A stretch of DNA of 64,000 bases, taken from assembly GCA_003013855.2 (NCBI GenBank), contig ML058526.1, positions 496,001-560,000 on the forward strand, read 5' to 3'. Below, one piece after another: positions 55,501 through 63,228 of this stretch. The DNA comes from Liriodendron chinense. Its lineage: Eukaryota; Streptophyta; Magnoliopsida; Magnoliales; Magnoliaceae. Within the stretch, counting starts at the first letter, position 1; every line of letters starts with the position of its first letter. Both the position numbers and the translations under genes were made by a program. The notes beneath the pieces were generated by a model, which made no database searches, had not been told where the DNA came from, and saw only the letters and a program-made list of their open reading frames with translations.

Positions 55501-56492
55501 AAAGGCCTTGATGTGGTTGGTGGTAATTTCTCAAAATGAGGCCTCCACCGGCTAATATCTACCACCGGTCTTTCTGTATTTAATGCCTGCACAATCTCAC
55601 TAATGATGGGGTCTTCAGAATCCATGAAATGTGCTAAGCATGTCTCCAAGCTTTCTAGTGGTTCAAGTTGGAGGAGTTCTTCTTCTTCTAAAGTTTCAAG
55701 CATGTTTACATCGAAGAACTCATCATCATCGACATCCCTATGTCTTTTGCTCAAATGAAACACATTCACCTCTAGTGTCATGTTTCCAAAAGATAGTTGC
55801 ATCACCCCATTCCGGCAATTGATGATTGCGTTTGATGTGGCAAGGAATGGGCGGCCTAATATTACCGGTATTTGGGTGCTAGGATCCAAAACCGGTTGTG
55901 TGTCCAAGACTATAAAATCTATCGGGTAGTAGAATTTGTCAACTTGGACTAAAACATCCTCAACTATCCCCCTTGGTACCCGGATAGATCTATCAGCGAG
56001 TTGCAACGTGGTTTTGGTGGGTTTTAATTCACCAAGACCCAATTGCTCATATACCGAGTATGGGATCAAGTTCACGCTCGCCCCCAAATCTAACAAGGCA
56101 CGTTCAATCCGGTAGTCTCCAATGATACATGAGACAGTGGGACTACCGGGATCTTTGAATTTTGGGGGGGTCTTTTGAGTGAGGATGGCACTCACTTGCT
56201 CAGTTAAGAAGGCCTTTTGCTGCACATTATATTTGTGTTTTGTTGTGCATAGGTCTTTTAGAAACTTGGCATAAGAGGAAATTTGTTTGATGGCATCAAG
56301 CAAAGGGATATTGATCTTGACTTGTCTGAAAATCTCTAGAATATCTTGAGAATTTGGGAGAGATTTTGGGGCCACCAATCTCAAAGGGAATGGTGCTACG
56401 GGCTTGTAAATACGTTCCGGTTGTTGTGGGGCTGAGTTAGATCCATCTTCATCCTCAGAATTTACCGAATCATTAGGATCATCGGCCTTCAC
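52572..56492 (-). CDS. Athila B protease-RT-RNase H-integrase polyprotein
   Basis: 1306 codons, uninterrupted. Protease with LLDLGASVNLIP (Asp about residue 135) and ILGRPFLATSN; RT with WRMCIDYRKLNTV, YCYLDGYSGYNQI and the catalytic FMDDFFVFG (about 585); RNase H with MYDASDFAIGAVLGQ (about 730) and YTDHAALKYLL; integrase with HHCC domain (about 945-975), D in CWGIDFMGPF (about 1008), D in IISDGGSHF (about 1067), E in GQAEISNRE (about 1105) and the C-terminal GPYIIKE domain. A 1-bp deletion near 56500 separates it from gag, so the Met here is not the natural start. This is the best-preserved pol in the window. Confidence 0.93.
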   Translation of the reverse strand: MKADDPNDSVNSEDEDGSNSAPQQPERIYKPVAPFPLRLVAPKSLPNSQDILEIFRQVKINIPLLDAIKQISSYAKFLKDLCTTKHKYNVQQKAFLTEQVSAILTQKTPPKFKDPGSPTVSCIIGDYRIERALLDLGASVNLIPYSVYEQLGLGELKPTKTTLQLADRSIRVPRGIVEDVLVQVDKFYYPIDFIVLDTQPVLDPSTQIPVILGRPFLATSNAIINCRNGVMQLSFGNMTLEVNVFHLSKRHRDVDDDEFFDVNMLETLEEEELLQLEPLESLETCLAHFMDSEDPIISEIVQALNTERPVVDISRWRPHFEKLPPTTSRPLPSNIKPPKLDLKPLPSELKYVYLGQEETFPVVIASHLEKDQELKLIELLKEHREAIGWTIADLKGIDPSVCTHRIHLEENAKTTRQPQRRLNPNMMEVVKAEVLKLLDVGIIYPISDSQWVSPTQVVPKKSDITIIENANNELIPTRVTTGWRMCIDYRKLNTVTRKNHFPLPFMDQILERLAGHSYYCYLDGYSGYNQIEIAPEDQEKTTFTCLFGTFAYRRMPFGLCNAPSTFQRCMLSIFSDMVGEFLEVFMDDFFVFGCTFDECLKHLKLVLMRCEEKQLVLNWEKCHFMVQRGIVLGHIISSNGIEVDREKIDIISNLPPPKSIRDVRSFHGHAGFYRRFIKDFSHISRPLCNLLQKENQFEWSTECQLAFSKLKDMLTTAPIMQPLDWSIPFELMYDASDFAIGAVLGQKKDKKPHVIYYASRTLNPAQVNYSTTEKELLAVIFALDKFRPYLIGSKVIVYTDHAALKYLLSKKDAKPHLLRWILLLQEFDLEIKDKKGVENVVADHLSRLVLPNSIDESPIEDSFPDEQLFVAMHPPWYADIANYLSTGAMPIHWTTQDKRKFLREVRRFFWDEPLLFKYCPDQIIRRCVPDDEHNSVISFCHDQACGGHFSAMKTTAKILQCGFYWPTLFKDTHEFCKACERCQKLGGLSRRNMMPLTPIQHLEVFDCWGIDFMGPFPSSFGHVYILLAVDYVSKWIEAIPCRTNDHRTVLKFLKENILSRFGTPRAIISDGGSHFCNRPFETLMKKYGIRHKVSTPYHPQTSGQAEISNREIKQILEKTVRPDRKDWSIRLDDALWAHRTAYKTPIGMSPYRLVYGKACHLPVEIEHKAYWAIRALNFDMDKASSLRKIQLNELDEIRNDVYENSRIYKSKMKAFHDKHIFRKSFHEGQKVLLYNSRLHLFPGKLRSRWTGPYIIKENFPHGAVDMENAANGNRFKVNGQRLKPFIEKFDSEDTSITLIDPVYQDD

Positions 56493-58017
56493 CGAATAGT
56501 TTTGTCAATTTGTTTACCACTTCTAAGGGTGGTAATGGATTTAGCTTGCTCCATGTTTTGGTTGGAAGAATTAGAGATGCTTACTTCATGTACTTGCTTT
56601 GGATTGGGCTGAGGTTGGGCCGGGAAGGTCCCTTCCCTAGCATTCAAGCGTCCCTTAATCTCATCAACCGAGACTTTAAGCTCTTGGAACATTTGCTGAT
56701 TCGATTCATTTATTTGCGCTTGCCCTTGCATAAACGCTTTCAAGGTATCCTCCAATGAGAATTGAGGTGGGGCCATATTTTGCATGGGTGGCCCTCTTTG
56801 GGAGTTGGTAGGATTGCCCGTAGGAGCATTCTTCCAACTGAAATTCGGGTGGTTCTTCCAACTCTCATTGTACGTATTACCTACCGGTCCATTGAAGGGC
56901 CGTTGATAACCATATGTGGCATTGGCTGTCTCATGTAGCACTTCCTGAAACGCAGGAATTGTGGGACAATCTTGCGTAGCGTGTAAGTCGGTGAGGCAAA
57001 TCCCACATGTGGTTTCAACAGCTTCCTTGGACTTGGGAACTCCACTTTTGCTAAGTTCCATAGCCTCAACCTTCCTTGTGAGGTTGGCTATCCTTGCATT
57101 CACATCGTCTTCCTCTTTAAGGATATAGATCCCACCTTTCTCTTGAGTGGGCTTGGAGTTATTGGGTTTATCCGATGTATCCCAAGATTGGGCGTTTTCA
57201 GCCAACATGTCCAAGTAACTCCAAGCCTCATCTGGATTTTTACTCATAAACTCGCCATTGCACATCATTTCCACAAATTGGCGCATATTGGAACTTAATC
57301 CATCATTGAAAAAATTTATGACTCGCCAACTCTCATAGCCATGATGTGGGCAAGCAAGTAGGAGATCCTTAAATCTTTCCCAACATTGAAAAAAAGATTC
57401 ACCCTCTTTAGCTGAGAAATTCATTATGGCTCTTCGAAGGGTGTTCGTTTTATGAGCCGGGAAGAACTTTTTCAGGAATTCCCGGTTCATCTCAACCCAT
57501 GACCCAATCAAATGTGGTCTAAGAGAGTGAAGCCAATCTTTGGCTCTTTCTTTCAAAGTGAAGGGAAAAAGTTTAAGTCTGATTGTATCCTCGGAAACAT
57601 TGGGATAATGCAAGGTGGCCAACACTTATTCGAATTCTTACAAGTGTAAGTATGGGCGGTCAGAGTCTAGCCCATGGAATTTAGGTAAAAGTTGAATTAC
57701 ACCCGGTTTTATGTCGAAGCTTCCACCGTTTGCTGGTAAAACTATGTAAGACGGTGTAATTGCACGGGCAGGTTGTAGGTAATCCCGTAGTGATCTCATT
57801 GGAGGAACATTATGTACCTCATTCTCTCCTACTCCTTCCTGATTTGCGTTTGTCGTTGGAGTAGGGGGGGAGGATTCCTTACAGGTGTTTGATCCATACT
57901 CTCCAAACTTTCACAATGCTCTTGATAATTCCGGACTCGTCTATGGACTGACAATGGTCCAACTAAACCACCTTCAGATTGGAGACGATTTCAGTGATTA
58001 CGTTCCCAACGGGACAT
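56489..58017 (-). pseudogene. Athila B Gag, broken
   Basis: The start MSRWERNH is at 58017, followed at once by TGA (TCA in element A); a further shift lies near 57870 and a TAA at about 57626 (GAA in A). From 57625 to 56489 the frame is open with the Gag core (FLKKFFPAHKTNTLRRAIMN, MRQFVEMMCNGEFMSK) and knuckle CGICLTDLHATQDC. It ends at the 1-bp deletion after KQIDKTI. Gag is therefore not made as a full protein. Confidence 0.9.
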
Positions 58018-58231
58018 AAACCACTCAACCAAAAATCAAAGCTAATCCTAACCTAGAAAACTAAAATCTGAAACTAATCTAAAAGAAACTAAGTTAGAAA
58101 GGTATCACCGGATGCGCTTGAACTTAGAGAAGAATTCCTACAAAACAGAAAACTTTGTTAGTTCTAAGAAAATAAAAAAAAAACCTATCTACTTCTACAG
58201 CCACTGAACTATTTGAAAACCGTTATCTAAT

Positions 58232-58249
58232 TCCCTGGCAACGGCGCCA
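58232..58249 (-). other. Primer-binding site of Athila B
   Basis: TGGCGCCGTTGCCAGGGA on the minus strand, six bases inside the 5' LTR; one base differs from the A site. Confidence 0.85.
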
Positions 58250-58255
58250 AAAACT

Positions 58256-59640
58256 TGTTCGCTCGCCTCAAGTGTAAGGCTGCGATGTAGTAATAAAACT
58301 CGGTAAGACCAAGGTCGATCCACAGGGAAATAAAAACAAGCTTCCAAACTATTCCAGCAACTCAATTTATGGAAGAAATTCATATTCAATTGGGTATTTA
58401 ACTAAAACAGCAACTTAATGAAGATTCAGAGATATAAAGTACTAAGGCTTTTAAGGATCCACTTGTAGCAATCCTATATCAATTCAGCCAATCCAAGTAG
58501 AGAACACAACTAGATTTGAAGTCCTATCTCTCATCTAGTTGGAAAATAAAGCATTCACACACATTCCATCACATTCAAGTTGAACTTCCAAGTTCTAGCT
58601 CCATTCAAACAAAACAAACTCGAAACCATAGCCTGCGGAGTAACAGCCATGCCTCTGGACTATGGCCTGCTCAAGGATTACTATAATCTGAATTTAAACA
58701 AACAAACATGATAATCTCAGAGAATTAAAAGGAATTCATGTCCGGAGCACATAAACTCTCATAAAACGTCTCAAACTACCACTTTTTGGAACTAAACCAT
58801 GCAAAAATCCAAACTTGAACGGAAATTATTTGAATTAAACTGAAATCAACATAGAATTAGCTATAAGCTTCACCTCTCAGCCTTAGTTGAGAGGTTCTAG
58901 CCGAGCATTGTCATGCTGCAACTAAAATCTCAAAATAAAAGCATAAAAACAGAAAAACCCGAATAGGAGAGTTGCAGACGCTCCACGATCGCTTTCCCTC
59001 CTTAAAACCTCGTTCCTTAGCTTCTCTGATAACCTAGGAAGAGCCCCTAGGTGTCCTTTTATAGCAATAAACCTCCCTTGCGTCAGATTCTGCGAAAGAT
59101 TACGCATTGCGCAGCAATTTTCGGAGTCCAGATTTAGAAAGGACTCATGTTACGCAGAGCCGACCGGTCGTGACCGGTCGAACTGATCTTTTAAACAATC
59201 TAGGGGGCACAACCGACCGGTCGGAGTGGACTGTCCATTCATCCAGCAAGTGTGGCCGACCGGTCATGACCGGTCGGACCACTTTGAAGTGCTGTTCCAG
59301 CGTATACAGCCGACCGGTCATGACCGGTCGGGCTCCTCTGTCCATCTTCCAGTGCATGGCTGGCCGGTCGTGACCGATCAGCCTGTCTTCACTTTGGTCT
59401 TCTTTCTTTCATTTCTCCTCTTTTCTTCTTCTTTCACTTCTCCTTGCTTTCTTCTTTCTTCGGTCCTCTTTCATCCTTCATGCAAAAGCTCCAAATGCAT
59501 TCTTTTGGCTCGTAATTGAATGAAGTCCGCTCTCATCCCTATAACCACAAAACATGTGTTAGGTGGGCCTTTAAACCATGAAAACCATGCAAACCTTGTC
59601 GTGTAATGGGCAATGCAATGTATAAATTGGAGGTTCAACA
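58256..59640 (-). repeat. 5' LTR of Athila B (1385 bp)
   Basis: TATA box at 59055-59064 (minus). Palindromes start at 59160, 59213 (10 bp shorter), 59256, 59310 and 59360. The hairpin at 58873-58894 has one broken pair. Confidence 0.95.
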
Positions 59641-59896
59641 ACTGAGTATCTCACAGATTTGTGATGAAGAGCACTCAGTAAGCTTCTCCAAAGATATGTG
59701 CAAGATCTTGAACTCCACAGGAAAATTAGTCATGAAAGGTCTACGCACAGGAGACAACTGCTATGTCATTGAAAATCACAACAATTCAAGCTCCTCCACC
59801 ATGTGTCATGTGGCCGTTTAGGATGAAACAGGATTATGGCACCATCGACTCGGTCATGTACATTATAGAAATCTTTTTAAACTGAGTCAGAAAAAT
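59641..59896 (+). pseudogene. Sirevirus G protease end and pre-integrase domain, one stop
   Basis: It continues from 48101 with SISQICDEEHSVSFSKDMC. After a TAG (59819-59821) the frame goes on as DETGLWHHRLGHVHYRN, the copia pre-integrase (HHCC) signature, into the pol frame at 59897. A single nonsense codon is the only break here. Confidence 0.85.
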
Positions 59897-62368
59897 TTGG
59901 TGAGAGGTCTACCCAAGATGGGTAAAAGACCAAATACTATGTGCGCCGCATGCCAAAAAGGTAAACAAATCAAGGTTGCACACAAGAGAACCTCTATCCT
60001 GGTAACATCAAAACCATTTGAAATGCTACACGTGGACCTAGTTGGTCCTACCAGGGTACTTAGCCAAGGTGGAAAACGATACTTCTTTGTAGTCGTTGAT
60101 GATTACTCCAGATTCACATGGGTCGCCTTCCTAAGAGAAAAATCTGACACTTTTGAGGAATTCAAAAAACTAGTGAAGCGACTTCAAAATGAGAAAGGAT
60201 ACATGGTAGCAAGAATCAGGAGTGATCACGGCGGTGAATTTGAAGATCATCGCTTCAAGGCATTATGCGATGAATTGGGCATTCGTCAAGAGTTCTCAGC
60301 TCCCAAAACACCTCAACAAAATGGGGTCGCTGAAAGGAAAAACAGAGTGTTGTTGGATATGGCTACAGCTATGCTTAATAATAAAAAACTTGCTCAAAAT
60401 CTGTGGGCCGAAGCTGTTAACACTGCCTGCTATATTATTACTCGAGTTTATTTAAGGGCAGGTCTAAACAAAACAGCTTATGAACTGTGGTGTGGAAAAA
60501 CACCGAATGTTAAATACTTTAAGGTCTTTGGTAGTACATGCTATATTCTGAGAGACCGAGAAAATTTGGAAAAGTTTGAATCCAAAAGTGATGAGGGTAT
60601 CTTCTTGGGATACTCATTAAATAGTAGAGCTTTTCGTGTTTACAACCTTCGAACCTCATCAGTCCAAGAGTCAATCAATGTGACTGTGGATGATAGCTTG
60701 GATAAACTTGTGTCTCCAGGTGATGAAGAAGAAGATGAGGGCATATGCGAGATAGGTAAATCTGATAAACCACCTTCATCTCCAAATGCCCCCACTGCTC
60801 CTGGTGATGTACAAATCATCAAGGATCACCCCCTCAATCAAATCATTGGGGATCCTAGCATTGGTGTCAAAACCAGGAGACAGTTGGAGGCAGTCAACAG
60901 TCACCTGTGTTTCACATCTAAAATAGAACCAAAAAATGCTGATGAAGCTCTAAATGATGAATTCTGGATCCTTACAATGCAGGAAGAGCTTCAACAATTC
61001 ATTAGAAATGAAGTATGGTATCTGGTCGACAGGCCGGAAAGGAAAAATGTTATTGGAACCAAATGGATTTTCAAGAATAAATCTGATGAATCTGGGAATG
61101 TGATACGAAATAAGGCTCGGTTAGTGGCTCAGGGTTATTCACAAATTGAAGGCATTGATTTTGATGAAACATTTGCCCCTGTAGCCAGACTCGAGTCTAT
61201 TAGAATTCTTATGGCTGTTGCTTGTGCGTTAAAGTTCAAACTATTTCAAATGGATGTAAAGAGCGCCTTCTTGAATGGTATTCTAGATGAGGAAGTGTAT
61301 GTTGAACAACCAAAAGGATTCATTGATCTTAAGTATCCTCACAAAGTATACCGGTTAAAAAAGGCGCTTTACGGTCTCAAGCAAGCACCCCGTGCATGGT
61401 ATGAACGCTTAACTCATTTTCTTATTGACCATGATTTTGTAAGGGGGAGCGTTGACAAAACTCTATTTATTAGAGAAGCCGAGAATTCTGTGTTGATTGC
61501 CCAGATTTATGTGGATGACATTGTTTTTGGGTCTACTTGTGAGAAAATGTACATCTCCTTTGCTGAATTAATGACATCTGAATTTGAGATGAGTATGGTA
61601 GGAGAACTGAACATGTTTCTAGGGCTTCAAGTAAAACAACTTGCATCAGGTATATTCATTACTCAAGCCAAATATGCTAAAGACCTTGTTAAGAGATTTG
61701 GCTTGGATTCGGGTCGTTCCTACACTACACCTATGAGCACCACTGTTAAATTATCAAAAGACCTTGCAGGTAAAAGTGTAGATCAACACCTTTATAGAAG
61801 CATGATTGGTAGTCTTCTTTATCTCACAGCTAGTAGATCAGATATTGATTTTAGTGTAGGTGCTTGTGCTCGGTTTCAAGCTGATCCCAAAGAATCCCAC
61901 CTTACCGCTGTTAAGCGGATTATTCGGTTTGTTGGATGCACCACCGAATACGGTCTTTGGTACCCCTTTGATTCCTCTACAGATATTGCAGGGTATTCAG
62001 ATGCCGACTGGGCTGGTAACATGGATGATCGAAAATCTACCAGCGGTGGGTGTTTTTATATTGGAAATTGTCTTGTGGCGTGGCACAGTAAGAAACAAAA
62101 CTCCATTTCTTTATCCACAGCCAAAGCAGAATACATTGCTACTGGTAGTTGTTGTGCCCAGTTATTATGGATGAAACAAACCTTGACCGATTATGGGATC
62201 AACCAAGGCACAATGACTCTATTTTGCGACAATACAAGTGCCATAAATATATCGAAAAATCCTGTTCAGCACTCTCATACTAAGCACATAGACATTAGGC
62301 ACCATTTTATTCGAGAATTGGTTGAAGATCAAATTATATCTCTCGAACATGTGCCTACCGAGAATTAG
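59897..62368 (+). CDS. Sirevirus G integrase-RT-RNase H
   Basis: 823 residues of copia pol. Integrase: CAACQKGKQ (last Cys pair), catalytic D in MLHVDLVGPT (residue 47), D in RSDHGGEF (about 109), E in QQNGVAERKN (about 146). RT: WIFKNKSDESGNVIRNKARL, FAPVARLESIRILMA, QMDVKSAFLNGILDEEVYVEQ and catalytic YVDDIVFGS (residue 538 on). RNase H: GYSDADWAGNMDDRKSTSGG and LSTAKAEYIA. It stops at TAG (62366-62368), yet the frame continues with LIDILTKPLDSVRFANLQK, the conserved copia end, to 62449, so the TAG is a nonsense change (CAG to TAG likely). The listed Met is internal. Confidence 0.92.
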   Translation: MVRGLPKMGKRPNTMCAACQKGKQIKVAHKRTSILVTSKPFEMLHVDLVGPTRVLSQGGKRYFFVVVDDYSRFTWVAFLREKSDTFEEFKKLVKRLQNEKGYMVARIRSDHGGEFEDHRFKALCDELGIRQEFSAPKTPQQNGVAERKNRVLLDMATAMLNNKKLAQNLWAEAVNTACYIITRVYLRAGLNKTAYELWCGKTPNVKYFKVFGSTCYILRDRENLEKFESKSDEGIFLGYSLNSRAFRVYNLRTSSVQESINVTVDDSLDKLVSPGDEEEDEGICEIGKSDKPPSSPNAPTAPGDVQIIKDHPLNQIIGDPSIGVKTRRQLEAVNSHLCFTSKIEPKNADEALNDEFWILTMQEELQQFIRNEVWYLVDRPERKNVIGTKWIFKNKSDESGNVIRNKARLVAQGYSQIEGIDFDETFAPVARLESIRILMAVACALKFKLFQMDVKSAFLNGILDEEVYVEQPKGFIDLKYPHKVYRLKKALYGLKQAPRAWYERLTHFLIDHDFVRGSVDKTLFIREAENSVLIAQIYVDDIVFGSTCEKMYISFAELMTSEFEMSMVGELNMFLGLQVKQLASGIFITQAKYAKDLVKRFGLDSGRSYTTPMSTTVKLSKDLAGKSVDQHLYRSMIGSLLYLTASRSDIDFSVGACARFQADPKESHLTAVKRIIRFVGCTTEYGLWYPFDSSTDIAGYSDADWAGNMDDRKSTSGGCFYIGNCLVAWHSKKQNSISLSTAKAEYIATGSCCAQLLWMKQTLTDYGINQGTMTLFCDNTSAINISKNPVQHSHTKHIDIRHHFIRELVEDQIISLEHVPTEN

Positions 62369-62449
62369 CTAATTGACATCCTAACGAAACCTTTGGACTC
62401 TGTTCGCTTTGCGAACCTCCAGAAGTCCATCGGTGTTGGATGTATCTAG
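62369..62449 (+). pseudogene. Sirevirus G extreme C-terminus of pol after nonsense codon
   Basis: Encodes LIDILTKPLDSVRFANLQK and a short end, stopping at TAG 62447-62449. The D-ILTKPL motif is the standard end of copia RNase H polyproteins. Confidence 0.85.
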
Positions 62450-62784
62450 TGTATCTAACAAAGTATTGGTTTTGCAGGAAAAATCTAAGGATTAAGCCTC
62501 TCTTTCTGTTCTTTATAGGTATATCTGAGGATCTTTGCCTCTTTTCATTGCTTTTCATGAAAATCCGGGATCATAGTCCCAAATTCTTGCCCTTTATCGA
62601 TATATCTGGACCTTAAGAGTCCCTCATTTTGGGTTAAGGTGTACCTAGGTACACCATGACCATGGATATTGTACCCTTGGTAAGGGTACTTGGTTTTATG
62701 TGACAATGGTCTGTCCCAAGGACCGACTCTCTATCCAGCTCATCCTGTGCAGGATCCCTGTCAAAATAGTGCAAAACCTGGTTG

Positions 62785-62958
62785 CCGACCAGTCAGGACC
62801 GGTCGAGCGTCTCCCAGACCAGTCTGGACTCTAGCACCTATGCATCCGACCGGTCGGGCTAAGTAGTAAACACTGCTGGAGCCCCTTTTTCGCGTCCCAC
62901 GAACGGTCACGACCGGTCGTGTGTCTCTAATTCAGCAGCCCGCGTGTGAGCCGACCGG
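62785..62958. repeat. GACCGGTC palindromes before the extra Sirevirus frame
   Basis: CCGACCAGTCAGGACCGGTC, CCGACCGGTCGGGC, ACGGTCACGACCGGTCGTG and a final CCGACCGG. This is inside the element, not in an LTR. Confidence 0.8.
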
Positions 62959-62967
62959 ATGGGGGGG

Positions 62968-62975
62968 TATTTAAA
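62968..62975 (+). promoter_or_regulatory. TATA-like box before the extra Sirevirus frame
   Basis: TATTTAAA after a G7 run, 260 bp upstream of the ATG, with CTTTTCACCTCCTCTTGCT-type leader following. Confidence 0.5.
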
Positions 62976-63228
62976 CGAGTTGGAGCTCATTTTAGGTCAA
63001 CCCCTTCCATTCTTTTCACCTCCTCTTGCTGCTCCAGCTCTCCCTCTTACTCTCCAAGCTGATCTCTCGCTGATTCGTTGCAAGATTCGAGGTTCTAACC
63101 TCCTCTTCTTCACTCCACTTCTCTTTCACTCATTTGGTAAGGGATTCTTTCTCTTCACTCTCTATCTTCTTTGATTCATCCCTTTCCTTCATCTCTTAGT
63201 GTGTTTTAGAGATCTTCTTGGTGCGTCC

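Larger units (their letters stand above)
48102..59640 (-). mobile_element. Athila element B (11.5 kb including a solo LTR)
   Basis: Minus strand: 5' LTR 59640-58256, primer-binding site, gag (broken), pol (open, 1306 codons), tail, 3' LTR 51449-48102 carrying a Sirevirus solo LTR. Perfect target duplication ACTGA (48097-48101 and 59641-59645). LTRs differ at about 2% by eye (mostly transitions), so it inserted recently relative to E and F. Confidence 0.95.
62450..63228 (+). other. Sirevirus G post-pol region with internal promoter features
   Basis: No frame is supported up to 63228. The first part (62480-62640) has TCTGAGGATCTTTGCCTC repeats akin to elements C and D. Palindromes at 62785-62958 precede a TATA-like box at 62968 and a pyrimidine-rich leader leading to the ATG at 63229. 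The layout imitates an LTR promoter. Confidence 0.65.

Noticed and set aside
59606..59821. Frame beginning MGNAMYKLEVQQ (also at 9178 minus)
   Set aside because: The first residues come from the end of an inserted Athila LTR. The real coding part starts after the target duplication.
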